NCBI GenBank assembly: GCA_963810615.1
Contig: CAWEOA010000007.1
Span: 186,001 to 250,000 of the forward strand
DNA from: JARRQJ01 sp963810615
GTDB lineage: Bacteria > Pseudomonadota > Gammaproteobacteria > DRLM01
Direction of reading: 5' to 3'
DNA length: 64,000 bases
The position numbers and the translations under genes are program-made. This document shows positions 25,183 through 36,909 of this stretch, in pieces. The stretch's first letter is position 1. Each line of letters starts with the position of its first letter. The notes under the pieces are model-generated. The model made no database searches. It saw only the letters and a list, made by a program, of their open reading frames with translations, and was not told where the DNA came from.

Positions 25183-26773
25183 ATGGGTTCGGCGGAGCGG
25201 CGGTATAACGATCTCGTATCGAGGGCGGCGACGGGTGACGGGTGGCTGCGTCCGATACTTTCGTGGATGGCCAGGATTGTGGTGATGGCCGCCATGTGCC
25301 TGGCCGTGCAGACGCCGGCACATGCCGCGATTCCCAACTCCGTTTCCATCACCTCTTCTGTCAATACCGTCGTATCCGGTGAAAGGTTTCAATTGATGGT
25401 CTCGGTCACTGCTTCGCCGGGGAGTGGGTCGCCGACCGGTACCATTACGCTATATGATGGTACGAAGCAGCTCGGTGTATTCGATATTGTCGAGACAAGT
25501 GACGCTTCGACTCAGATGCTGCTTACGGTGACACCGCAGCTGGCGGCGCCGTATACCATGGCCTTATAGTGGAGACAGTTCGTTTGAACCGGGAATATCG
25601 CCGACCCTGAGCGTTAATGTCGCTCAGAGTGCCGCGCCGGATGTAATTCAAGTGATGTGGATTGGCCAGCAGGTGTCATCTTCTGGGACCTTTGGGACGA
25701 CGTCGTACTTTAACGGAGATACTTCTTCCTCCGCCGTAAGTTATTTCAATCCAACGGTAGCAGGCTCTTGTTTCTTTTGTGATCCAGTTACCGTGGCGCT
25801 TGCTGCAACTCCTGATACGGTTGCCGAAGGTCAGGATGTAGTGTTGCGGGCTTCAATTGCTGTGGGATTTCCGCCCCCGGTTTTTGCGGCAGTCCAGCCT
25901 GGTTACCCCAGGGGTACCGTGACCTTCCGTGAGGGCGCCACCGTCCTGGGGAGCGCGGATTTGACCAGCGTGACGGACAGCAGCGGTAAGGCGACCTTCC
26001 AAGCAACATTGACCTTGTCCACGCTCTCGCCGGGCGAGCATCGCATTACGGCGGATTACGGTGGTGATGGAACGCATTCAGCGGGCAGTTCTCCGGAGCT
26101 GCCGGTGACGGTCTATGTCCAGTCGTCCGCACTGCCGGCGGTCTCGGTGCCGGTGGTGCCACCTGTGGCTTCCTTCAGCGGACCCACCGCAACGGGCAGC
26201 GGTATGAGCAAAGTAGAGCTCAGTGGCGGCGGTGAGGAATGCGCGTTCAGCAAGTCCGCCTATCTGCCGGCACCGAACAATGCCAACTCCACGGTCGGTG
26301 CGTTGACCGACCCCGCTCAGATCAGTTTCCCCGATGGTTTAGTTGATTTCACGGTGAGCGGCTGCGTCGGGGGATCTACTCTTGACTTCACCCTGACCCT
26401 GCCCAGCGCGGCGCCTGTCGGTGCAACTTTGTATAAATACGGCCCAACCTTCAGCGATGCGACGCCGCATTGGTACTCTTTCCCGGCCAGCTTTGACGGC
26501 AAGACCGTTACCTTCAGTATCACCGATGGTGGGCTGGGTGACGATGATTTAACTGCCAACGGCGTCATTGTCGACCCCAGTGGCGTGGCTGTTCCTGGGG
26601 TGACGGCGGGCGATACGAGCTCGCCAACGCCGAGTGCGGCGACCGCAAATTCCCCTTTATCGGGTGGAGGGAGCGTCGATCCCTTGAGTCTGGGGATGCT
26701 GCTCATCATCAGTTTGCTCGCGCGCATGCACCTTCTTCGTGCGTGCGTCTGCCCTGCGCGACCGCTTACATAG
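25183..26773 (+). pseudogene. Frameshifted Ig-like-repeat/choice-of-anchor U surface protein gene
   Basis: Two frames together encode one secreted protein. The first (25183-25569) has a signal peptide ending AHA and an immunoglobulin-like Big_3 domain (TGTITLYDGTKQLG). It stops at TAG just after APYTMAL. In the +1 frame the expected continuation is immediately readable, YSGDSSFEPGISPTLSVNV, running on to 26773 with a second Big_3 domain (RGTVTFREGATVLGSADL ... ITADYGGDGTH) and a choice-of-anchor U-like module. The C-terminus is GGGSVDPLSLGMLLIISLLAR, a GlyGly-CTERM-like sorting tail. Loss of one base near 25561-25566 explains the break; a sequencing error is possible. AGAGGGG precedes the ATG at 25183. 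Confidence 0.8.
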
Positions 26774-26821
26774 GGCGTAGGAAATTCCACGGCTTACGTG
26801 GACACCACCCCGGTGCTTACG

Positions 26822-26900
26822 CTACAATTCTGTCCTGCATACAGTTGTAGTCTGTCCGTTTTATAAGCGGGAGGCGGCTTTACAAAGCTCCCTCCCGCTT
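26822..26900 (+). promoter_or_regulatory. Two consecutive hairpins in the carA leader
   Basis: Hairpin 1: CTACAA (26822-26827) and CTGT (26830-26833) pair with ACAG-TTGTAG (26841-26850). Hairpin 2: AAGCGGGAGG (26865-26874) pairs perfectly with CCTCCCGCTT (26891-26900), followed by a weak U-run (TGTAT). The carA ribosome binding site starts 16 bases later. They may form an attenuator, or hairpin 2 may terminate upstream transcription. Confidence 0.4.
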
Positions 26901-26925
26901 TGTATATGCACATCCGGAGGTTAGC

Positions 26926-28090
26926 GTGCGTTACTCAGCCCTGTTGGCCTTAGAAGACGGGACGGTCTTTCGCGGGGAGGCCATTGGTGTCTCGGGGCAG
27001 ACCGTCGGCGAGGTTGTATTCAATACCTCCCTGACCGGTTATCAGGAAATCCTCACCGATCCATCTTATTGCCGCCAGATCGTCACCCTGACCTATCCGC
27101 ACATCGGCAATGTCGGTACCAATAGCGAAGACGAGGAGTCCGGTCGGGTGTTCGCCAGCGGTCTGGTGGTGCGCGACGTGCCGGCGGTGAGCAGCAGTTG
27201 GCGTTCGCAGGAATCCTTGCACGATTATCTGCAGCGCAACGCCGTGGTGGCCATCGCCGGCATCGATACCCGCAAGCTCACCCGCATCCTGCGGGAGAAG
27301 GGGGCACAGAACGGCTGTATCGTGGCGGGTGAAGATTTGGATGAGCAGGCGGCCGTCGCCGCGGCGCGCGGTTTCTCCGGTTTGAAGGGTATGGACCTGG
27401 CAAAGGTGGTCAGTGTCGAGGAATCGTATGCATGGTTGCAGGGCAGTTGGACGCTCAAGGGCGGCCTACCCGAGACGCCGCGGCCGGTGGAGGAGTATCT
27501 GTTCCATCACGTGGTGGCCTATGACTACGGGGTGAAGCGCAATATCCTGCGCATGCTGGTGGATCGCGGTTGCCGTTTGACCGTGGTGCCGGCGCAGACA
27601 CCGGCGGCCGAGGTGTTGGCCCTCAAGCCCGATGGGGTATTCCTGTCCAATGGTCCCGGCGATCCGGAACCCTGCGACTACGCCATAGCCGCGATTCGCG
27701 AGATCATTGCCGCCGGTCTGCCGGTGTTCGGCATCTGCTTGGGCCATCAGTTGTTGGGTTTGGCCAGTGGCGCCCGCACCGTGAAGATGAAGTTCGGCCA
27801 CCACGGCGCCAATCATCCAGTCCTGGACATCGCCGCCAATCGAGTGATGATCACCAGCCAGAATCACGGCTTCGCGGTGGATGAGACCAGTCTGCCGGCC
27901 AATGTGCGGGTGACGCATCGCTCGCTGTTCGACGGCAGTCTGCAAGGACTGCACTACACCGACAAGCCGGTGTTCGGTTTCCAGGGCCACCCGGAGGCCA
28001 GTCCCGGGCCCCATGATGCGGCGAACCTGTTCGACCACTTTATTCGCTTGCTTAAGAACTATAAGCAATCCGCTAAATCACCTGAAGAAT

Positions 28091-28098
<8 letters not shown>
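26926..28098 (+). CDS. carA: Carbamoyl-phosphate synthase small (glutaminase) subunit
   Basis: CarA hydrolyses glutamine and channels ammonia to CarB, making carbamoyl phosphate for arginine and pyrimidine synthesis. At 390 residues it has normal length. The N-terminal domain carries GEVVFNTSLTGYQEILTDPSY; the class I amidotransferase domain has nucleophile Cys271 in GICLGHQLLG and the His355/Glu357 pair in GHPEASPGP. Translation starts at GTG 26926 behind CCGGAGG. The last eight bases overlap the start of carB, so the two are translationally coupled. Confidence 0.98.
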
Positions 28099-31305
<3,207 letters not shown>

Positions 31306-31306
<1 letters not shown>

Positions 31307-31782
31307 TGAGTAAAGTACCTCTTACCGCGACAGGTGCCGTGAAACTACGCGAGGAATTACAGCGCCTCAAGTCCGAGGAGCGCCCGCGCATCATCAATGC
31401 CATCGCGGAGGCGCGTGCCCACGGCGACTTGAAGGAGAACGCGGAATACCATGCCGCCAAAGAGCAGCAATCTTTTATCGAGGGTCGTATTGCCGACATC
31501 GAGAATCAATTATCCCATGCCCAGATCATCGACGTCACCACTTTGAACGCCAGCGGCAAGGTAGTGTTCGGTACCACCGTGGACCTGGTGGATGAGGGCA
31601 GCGGTGACCAGGTCAGGTATCAGATCGTGGGTGATCTGGAAGCAGATATTAAACAGGGTAAGATCTCCGTGAGTTCACCCATCGCCCGTGCCTTGATCGG
31701 CAAAGAGGAAGGAGACGTGGCGGTGGTCAAGGCCCCTAGCGGTGACCGTCATTACGAGATCATAGCGGTGCATTACATCTAG
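31306..31782 (+). CDS. greA: Transcription elongation factor GreA
   Basis: GreA stimulates RNA cleavage by backtracked RNA polymerase. The 158 residues comprise the N-terminal antiparallel coiled coil, with the acidic tip between GDLKENAEYHAAKEQQ (about 41-56), and a C-terminal FKBP-like domain ending GDRHYEIIAVHYI. The ATG overlaps the carB stop (TAATG), so greA is co-translated with carAB, as in many Gammaproteobacteria. Confidence 0.98.
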
Positions 31783-31813
31783 GTTTGCGGCTGCAGGCTG
31801 ATAGCTGAATTCT

Positions 31814-32266
31814 ATGCGTCCTATCAATATCGGCGAACGAATTATTCTCACCTTGTGGGTCGGAGGGCTGTGGGCCATCGGGTTTCTCGCGGTACCGGTG
31901 TTGTTTCATACGCTGGATGATCGCACTCTGGCGGGTCAGTTGGCCGCACCCATGTTCACCCTCATCAATGGTATAGGCTTGGCCTGCGGCGCCTTGCTGC
32001 TCCTGAGCGCGGCCATGGGCGAGGGGCGCGCCTGGTATCGCAGCTGGCGGGTTGGCGTGATCGCCATCATGATGGTGGGCATGGCGGTGATTCTGTTCGT
32101 CATTCAACCGCAGATGGCGGCCCTCAAAGTACAAGTGGTGCCGGGTGGAGCCTTGGGCCCGCAGTTCGGACGCCTGCATGGAATTTCTTCGGCCATCTAT
32201 CTGTTGGTGAGCGTGCTGGGACTGTTGCTGGTGGCGGCGTCGGGAGGGCGTCGCGGCTCGCCGTGA
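31814..32266 (+). CDS. DUF4149-family membrane protein
   Basis: A 150-residue protein with four transmembrane helices (about residues 8-30, 47-67, 79-98 and 122-142). It matches the DUF4149 family in LWVGGLWAIGFLAVPVLF at the first helix and FGRLHGISSAIYLL before the last. The function is unknown; members commonly lie near greA, carB or yhbY in Gammaproteobacteria. It follows greA by 31 bases and is probably the last gene of the carAB-greA transcript. The ATG lacks a clear ribosome binding site, and the heptamer-like GCTGATAGCTGA lies just before it. Confidence 0.82.
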   Translation: MRPINIGERIILTLWVGGLWAIGFLAVPVLFHTLDDRTLAGQLAAPMFTLINGIGLACGALLLLSAAMGEGRAWYRSWRVGVIAIMMVGMAVILFVIQPQMAALKVQVVPGGALGPQFGRLHGISSAIYLLVSVLGLLLVAASGGRRGSP

Positions 32267-32305
32267 GTTAAGGGTTGTCTTAACTCGGATGTGAAAGACT
32301 TAAAT

Positions 32306-32382
32306 CTCACCGCAAAGATGCAAAGGACGCAGTGAAACAATTATTGAATAAGTCTTTGCGCTTTTCGCGTCTTTGCGGTGAG
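32306..32382. repeat. Inverted repeat of the CACCGCAAAG family, copy A
   Basis: Perfect 12-base arms CTCACCGCAAAG (32306-32317) and CTTTGCGGTGAG (32371-32382) enclose further imperfect pairing (GCAAAGGACGC versus GCGCTTTTCGC). It lies between the convergent ends of the DUF4149 and yhbY genes, where it may also act as a bidirectional terminator. A diverged relative lies at 36801-36874. Confidence 0.65.
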
Positions 32383-32411
32383 TGAGTATTTTAGAGTTTA
32401 CTTGGGAACCG

Positions 32412-32714
32412 CTAAGGCAGCACCAGTCGCGGTTTGTCCGGGTTGCGGCGGTAGAGCAAGGCGATATTGCCGATGCGCTGTATGAGTTGCGCGGCGGTTT
32501 CGGTGCATAGTTGCTTGATCAGCTCATCGCGCGCCTCCCGGTCGCCGGTGCTGACGCGCACCTTGAGCAGTTCGTGACGGTTGAGGGAGAGTTCAAGTTC
32601 ATTGCGTATCGCCGTGGTATAGCCGGCGTTGCCGATCATAACCACCGGTTTGAGTTTATGGCCGAGGCCGCGCAGATGGTGTTTTTGTTTTTCCGTGAGT
32701 GATGACATTTCCAT
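32412..32714 (-). CDS. yhbY: YhbY-family ribosome-associated RNA-binding protein
   Basis: YhbY is a CRM-domain protein that binds pre-50S ribosomal particles. The 100 residues cover the complete family: LTEKQKHHLRGLGHKLKPVVMIGNAG near the N-terminus, HELLKVRVSTGDREARDELI in the middle and IGNIALLYRRNPDKP at the end. ATGs at 32714 and 32708 are both possible; the second gives 98 residues, closer to the usual 97. Neither has a strong ribosome binding site. The long upstream open frame is not part of the family. Divergent from rlmE. Confidence 0.92.
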   Translation of the reverse strand: MEMSSLTEKQKHHLRGLGHKLKPVVMIGNAGYTTAIRNELELSLNRHELLKVRVSTGDREARDELIKQLCTETAAQLIQRIGNIALLYRRNPDKPRLVLP

Positions 32715-32859
32715 AGTGGGTTCGAGTTGATAAGGCCGCAGAGTATACCATCGCCAGGTCGCCCTTTTGATCACTCCAAGCGGGGTATAATCCGTTTCAT
32801 GGCGAACGACTGGTCGCGGCGGCGGCAGCCGTTCCTCTACGACAGGCGTGGGACGTCCT

Positions 32860-33480
32860 ATGGCGCGCTCTAAAAGCAGCGGGCGCTGGTTACAGCGCCA
32901 CTTCAAAGATGCGTATGTGCGGCAGGCGCAACAGGCCGGTTATCGCTCGCGGGCGGCCTTCAAACTCTTGGAGATCAATGAGCGCGATCATATCCTGCGC
33001 CCGGGTATGACGATAATCGACCTGGGGGCAGCCCCCGGTGGCTGGACGCAGGTGGCGGCCAAGATCGTCGGCGAACGGGGCCGGATCGTCGCCCTGGACA
33101 TTCTGTCTATGGATTCCATACCAGGTGTAAGGTTTATTCGCGGCGATTTTCGGGAAGATGAGGTTTTTGCGGCGTTATTGGCAATGGTGGGGGAAGAACG
33201 GGTGGATCTTGTAATTTCCGATATGGCCCCCAATATCTCCGGTATGAAGTCCGTAGATCAACCGCGGGCGATGTATTTGGCGGAATTGGCTCTGGATCTG
33301 GCGAGGAAGGTACTGTCTCCAGGTGGGGCCTTGCTGGTAAAGGCGTTTGAAGGGGAAGGTATGGAGGCGTTTCGACGGGAGTTGCAAGTTTCATTTAAGA
33401 CCTTGGTAACGCGCAAGCCTAAAGCGTCACGACCTGCAAGCCGAGAAGTTTATATGCTAGCCAAGAACTACGTTTTGTAA
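32860..33480 (+). CDS. rlmE: 23S rRNA (uridine-2'-O)-methyltransferase RlmE (FtsJ/RrmJ)
   Basis: RlmE methylates the ribose of U2552 in the 23S rRNA A-loop during 50S assembly. The 206 residues include the SAM motif DLGAAPGGWTQVAA and the K-D-K-E catalytic tetrad: the lysine in YRSRAAFKLLEI, the aspartate in VISDMAPN, the lysine in LLVKAFEGEG and the glutamate in SREVYMLA. An ATG at 32860 is preferred to the GTG four codons upstream because it fits the family length. ftsH follows after 85 bases, the conserved rlmE-ftsH pairing. Confidence 0.97.
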   Translation: MARSKSSGRWLQRHFKDAYVRQAQQAGYRSRAAFKLLEINERDHILRPGMTIIDLGAAPGGWTQVAAKIVGERGRIVALDILSMDSIPGVRFIRGDFREDEVFAALLAMVGEERVDLVISDMAPNISGMKSVDQPRAMYLAELALDLARKVLSPGGALLVKAFEGEGMEAFRRELQVSFKTLVTRKPKASRPASREVYMLAKNYVL

Positions 33481-33565
33481 TAAGGTCTAAAATTAACAGT
33501 TTTGCCGATCGCGGTCGTAGGGATGTCGGGGGCCAAGACGGCGGTATTTAAAGAGGTATCGACCT

Positions 33566-35506
33566 TTGAGTGACATGGCAAAAAATCTCATCTTATGGGT
33601 GGTCATCGCGATTGTGTTGATGTCCGTCTTCAACAGTTTCGGACCGCCGCAAATCTCGGCCAAGCAGGAGCCGTACTCCAATTTTATTCAGGAAGTGCGC
33701 CAGGGCCAGGTTAGCGAAGTCATGATCGAGGGCCATACCATCCAAGGTAAGCGCGTGGGCGGTGACGAATTCATCACCTACAGCCCCGGCGATGCCGGCT
33801 TGGTGGATGAGTTGTTGAATAAAGGCGTGATAATAAAGGCGCGGCCGCCGCAGCAGCAAAGCCTGCTGATGCAGATGTTCATCTCCTGGTTCCCCATGTT
33901 GCTGCTCATCGCGGTGTGGATCTACTTCATGCGCCAGATGCAGGGCGGTGGCGGTGGTCGAGGTGCCATGTCCTTCGGGCGCAGCAAGGCGCGCATGATG
34001 GGCGAGGATCAGGTCAAGGTGACCTTCGCCGATGTGGCCGGTGTGGAAGAGGCCAAGGAGGAAGTTGGGGAGTTGGTGGAATTTCTCCGCGATCCCAGCA
34101 AGTTTCAGAAATTGGGCGGCAAGATTCCCCGCGGCGTGTTGATGGTGGGTTCGCCGGGTACCGGTAAGACCCTGCTGGCCAAGGCCATCGCCGGCGAGGC
34201 CAAGGTGCCGTTCTTCTCCATCTCCGGTTCGGACTTCGTAGAGATGTTCGTGGGTGTGGGTGCGGCCAGAGTGCGCGACATGTTCGAACAGGCGAAGAAG
34301 CATGCGCCATGCATCATCTTCATAGACGAAATCGATGCGGTGGGTCGGCATCGCGGCGCCGGTTTGGGCGGCGGTCACGACGAGCGCGAACAGACCCTCA
34401 ACCAGTTGCTGGTGGAGATGGACGGTTTCGAAGGCAGCGAGGGCGTTATCGTTATTGCCGCGACCAACCGTCCCGATGTGCTCGATCCGGCATTGATGCG
34501 CCCCGGGCGTTTCGATCGCCAGGTGGTGGTGCCCTTGCCCGACGTACGCGGCCGCGAACAGATTCTCAAGGTGCATATGCGCAAGGTGCCCATCTCCGAT
34601 GACGTGCAACCCAGCATCATTGCCCGCGGCACCCCCGGATTCTCCGGCGCCGATCTCGCCAATCTGGTGAACGAGGCGGCCTTGTTTGCGGCGCGCGCCA
34701 GTAAGCGCGTAGTGGACATGCTCGACTTCGAGAAAGCCAAGGACAAGATCATGATGGGTGCCGAACGGCGCTCCATGGTCATGAACGACGAAGAGAAGAA
34801 GCTCACGGCCTACCATGAGGCAGGCCATGCCATCGTCGGCTTGTTGGTGCCGGCCCACGATCCCGTTCACAAAGTCAGCATCATCCCCCGCGGACGTGCC
34901 TTGGGCGTGACCATGTTCCTGCCTTTAGAGGACCGTCACAGCTACAGCAAACAACGTTTAGAAAGCCAGATCTCCAGCATGATGGGCGGGCGCATTGCCG
35001 AAGAAGTGATCTTCGGTGCCGATGCGGTGACCACCGGGGCGTCGAACGATATTCAGCGTGCCACCGAGATCGCGCGCAACATGGTGACCAAGTGGGGTTT
35101 GTCGGAACGTCTGGGTCCGCTTACCTACAGCGACGAGGAGGGTGAAGTGTTCCTCGGTCATTCGGTAACCCAGCACAAGATGATGGCCGATGAGACCGCC
35201 AAGGCCATCGATGAGGAAATCCGCTCCTTCGTCAGCCGTAACTACGAGCGTTCCAAGCGCATCCTCACCGAGAACCTCGACAAGCTGCACATGATGGCGC
35301 AGGCCTTGATTAAATACGAGACCATCGACAGCGAACAGATCGCCGATATCATGGCCGGTCATGAGCCGCGTCCGCCCAAGGATTGGGGTCCGGATTCCGG
35401 TTCATCTCCTTCTTCCGGTCAGGGCGCTTCGGTGTCGAGTCCGGGGAAGAGCAGCGGCGACGTGGACGGCGGCAAACTGGCCGGACCGCCGGCGGAGCAA
35501 CATTAA
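33566..35506 (+). CDS. ftsH: ATP-dependent zinc metalloprotease FtsH
   Basis: FtsH is the membrane-bound AAA+ protease that degrades misfolded membrane proteins and regulators such as LpxC in E. coli. At 646 residues it has two N-terminal transmembrane helices (about 7-25 and 105-124) flanking a periplasmic domain. Walker A is GSPGTGKT (195-202), Walker B IIFIDEID, the second region of homology is RPGRFDRQV, and the zinc motif H417-E-A-G-H421 has its third ligand downstream. AGAGG (33552-33556) fits the TTG start at 33566; ATG 33575 (MAKNLILW) is the alternative. folP follows after a repeat-rich gap. Confidence 0.97.
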   Translation: MSDMAKNLILWVVIAIVLMSVFNSFGPPQISAKQEPYSNFIQEVRQGQVSEVMIEGHTIQGKRVGGDEFITYSPGDAGLVDELLNKGVIIKARPPQQQSLLMQMFISWFPMLLLIAVWIYFMRQMQGGGGGRGAMSFGRSKARMMGEDQVKVTFADVAGVEEAKEEVGELVEFLRDPSKFQKLGGKIPRGVLMVGSPGTGKTLLAKAIAGEAKVPFFSISGSDFVEMFVGVGAARVRDMFEQAKKHAPCIIFIDEIDAVGRHRGAGLGGGHDEREQTLNQLLVEMDGFEGSEGVIVIAATNRPDVLDPALMRPGRFDRQVVVPLPDVRGREQILKVHMRKVPISDDVQPSIIARGTPGFSGADLANLVNEAALFAARASKRVVDMLDFEKAKDKIMMGAERRSMVMNDEEKKLTAYHEAGHAIVGLLVPAHDPVHKVSIIPRGRALGVTMFLPLEDRHSYSKQRLESQISSMMGGRIAEEVIFGADAVTTGASNDIQRATEIARNMVTKWGLSERLGPLTYSDEEGEVFLGHSVTQHKMMADETAKAIDEEIRSFVSRNYERSKRILTENLDKLHMMAQALIKYETIDSEQIADIMAGHEPRPPKDWGPDSGSSPSSGQGASVSSPGKSSGDVDGGKLAGPPAEQH

Positions 35507-35508
35507 AA

Positions 35509-35536
35509 CAGCTGTCAGCAATCAGCTGTCAGCATT
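35509..35536. repeat. Tandem 14-base duplication after ftsH
   Basis: CAGCTGTCAGCAAT (35509-35522) is followed directly by CAGCTGTCAGCATT (35523-35536), differing at one base. It begins three bases after the ftsH stop and leads straight into the terminator stem. Confidence 0.6.
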
Positions 35537-35541
35537 GAGCG

Positions 35542-35570
35542 ACGCCCCGCATTGCGGGGCGTTTTATTTT
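35542..35570 (+). terminator. Intrinsic terminator of ftsH
   Basis: ACGCCCCGC (35542-35550) and GCGGGGCGT (35554-35562) form a perfect nine-pair GC-rich stem with an ATT loop, followed by TTTATTTT. This is a textbook Rho-independent terminator 36 bases after the ftsH stop. It implies that folP has its own promoter. Confidence 0.9.
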
Positions 35571-35627
35571 GGGTGAATCCAGGTTGATTCGACTTCATCG
35601 CAAAGGCGCTAGAAGGTTTGACTGATT

Positions 35628-35715
35628 CGTCATTCCGGACGTAGCGTAGCGGAGATCCGGAATCCAGTGCCTTTAATCCGGGAGTTACTGGATTCCGGCA
35701 TTCGCCGGAATGACG
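35628..35715. repeat. Dispersed nested palindromic repeat, intact copy
   Basis: The outer arms CGTCATTCCGG (35628-35638) and CCGGAATGACG (35705-35715) are perfect 11-base inverted repeats. The inner arms CCGGAATCCAGT (35657-35668) and ACTGGATTCCGG (35687-35698) form a second perfect stem. Such 'GTCATTCCGG...' elements recur between genes in many Proteobacteria. A degenerate copy lies at 7417-7503. Confidence 0.75.
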
Positions 35716-35836
35716 TTACAGTGGAATGAATCAGATGCCCTTAGATATATTTTCTGAAGTCTTTAGCGGTAGAAAATTTGTCTTTGAAAGATACTTGAAA
35801 GTTTGCTCAAGCGCGGGTGCAACATATACTTTAGCT

Positions 35837-35941
35837 TGATAGCTGATAGCTGATAGCTGATAGCTGATAGCTGATAGCTGATAGCTGATAGCTGATAGCT
35901 GATAGCTGATAGCTGATAGCTGATAGCTGATAGCTGATAGC
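35837..35941. repeat. Heptanucleotide tandem repeat, 15 perfect copies of TGATAGC
   Basis: The 105 bases are exactly 15 uninterrupted copies of TGATAGC. The tract ends 13 bases before the folP ATG, so it occupies the promoter/leader region. Perfect short tandem repeats change copy number by slippage. Every unit carries TGA or TAG stops in some frames, while on the minus strand the tract reads as an open SYQLSAI repeat that I do not call a gene. Confidence 0.9.
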
Positions 35942-35954
35942 GAGTGAATGAGTG

Positions 35955-36791
35955 ATGGACAATTTTCTTGATTGCGCGGGCAAACGCCTGGATTTGAGGC
36001 AACCCCAAGTAATGGGAGTTCTCAATGTTACGCCCGATTCCTTCTCGGACGGTGGGCGCTTCATGACGCCGGCCGCGGCGCGGGATCATGCCCGGCGGAT
36101 GGTGACGGAGGGTGCAACCATCATCGATGTGGGAGGGGAGTCCACCCGCCCCGGGGCGGCGCCGGTTCCGGAGCAGGAAGAGTTACGTCGGGTCATTCCT
36201 GTGATCGAAGCCATTGCTGCGGAATCGTCGGCAGTGATTTCCATCGATACCCGTAAGCCGGCGGTGATGAGCGCGGCGGTAGCGGCAGGCGCCGGTATGA
36301 TAAATGACATCTCCGCCTTGCAGGCGGAGGGCGCCCTTGATCTCGCCGCGCGGCTCGATGTGCCGGTGTGTCTCATGCATATGCGGGGTGAACCGCGCAC
36401 CATGCAGGCCGCGCCGCACTATCGCGACGTGGTGCTTGAGATCAAAGCGTTTTTGAGCGAACGCGTGGCGGCGTGCGCGCGCGCGGGCATCGCGCGCCGG
36501 CGTCTGCTGATCGATCCTGGTTTCGGATTCGGCAAGGGCCTGGAGCACAATCTGCGATTGCTTAAACATTTGGAGGATTTCAATGGGCTTGAGTTGCCCA
36601 TTGTGGTGGGGGTATCGCGAAAATCCCTGGTCGGAGCGGTGCTGAATGTGACAGCGGAGGAGCGGCTCTATGGTAGTATTGCCCTCGCCGCAATAGCGGT
36701 GTGGCAGGGGGCTGCGATTGTCCGCGCCCATGATGTGGCCGCTACCGTGCAAGCGATCAAGATGACCGCCGCTGTGATGGCGACGCACTGA
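35955..36791 (+). CDS. folP: Dihydropteroate synthase
   Basis: FolP joins p-aminobenzoate to dihydropterin pyrophosphate in folate synthesis and is the sulfonamide target. At 278 residues it has the family's TIM-barrel motifs: MGVLNVTPDSFSDGG (about 20-34), IIDVGGESTRPGA (about 56-68), ISIDT, the DPGFGFGK loop and VGVSRKS near the end with the substrate-contacting Ser-Arg-Lys. The ATG at 35955 gives the normal N-terminus; a GTG one codon earlier is possible. A 15-copy heptamer tract ends 13 bases upstream. glmM follows after a CACCGCAAAG-type repeat. Confidence 0.97.
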   Translation: MDNFLDCAGKRLDLRQPQVMGVLNVTPDSFSDGGRFMTPAAARDHARRMVTEGATIIDVGGESTRPGAAPVPEQEELRRVIPVIEAIAAESSAVISIDTRKPAVMSAAVAAGAGMINDISALQAEGALDLAARLDVPVCLMHMRGEPRTMQAAPHYRDVVLEIKAFLSERVAACARAGIARRRLLIDPGFGFGKGLEHNLRLLKHLEDFNGLELPIVVGVSRKSLVGAVLNVTAEERLYGSIALAAIAVWQGAAIVRAHDVAATVQAIKMTAAVMATH

Positions 36792-36800
36792 CAGGATTAT

Positions 36801-36874
36801 CCACCGCAAGGAAGCAAAGAACGCCAAGTTGTTGAAGAAAAATCATAGGTGCTTCTTTGCGGGCGTTGCGGTAA
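36801..36874. repeat. Inverted repeat of the CACCGCAAAG family, copy B
   Basis: CACCGCAAGGAAGCAAAGAA on the left and TTCTTTGCGGGCGTTGCGGT on the right pair imperfectly. The element resembles the one at 32306-32382, with the outer ACCGCAA arms and inner CAAAG segments conserved. It fills most of the folP-glmM gap. Confidence 0.5.
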
Positions 36875-36909
36875 GAATTATTTTTAACTTTACGAAGGGA
36901 GGGACAGCG

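Noticed and set aside
33593..34870. A 425-codon minus-strand frame inside ftsH
   Set aside because: Shadow of the conserved FtsH AAA+ and protease domains; histidine-rich nonsense with no start signal.
35837..35941. Possible CRISPR-like array
   Set aside because: Seven-base direct repeats without spacers; no cas genes nearby.
35763..36089. Minus-strand frame with repeated SYQLSAI units
   Set aside because: The repeat arises from translating the TGATAGC heptamer tract; the frame also runs into folP. Such frames are commonly misannotated as proteins.
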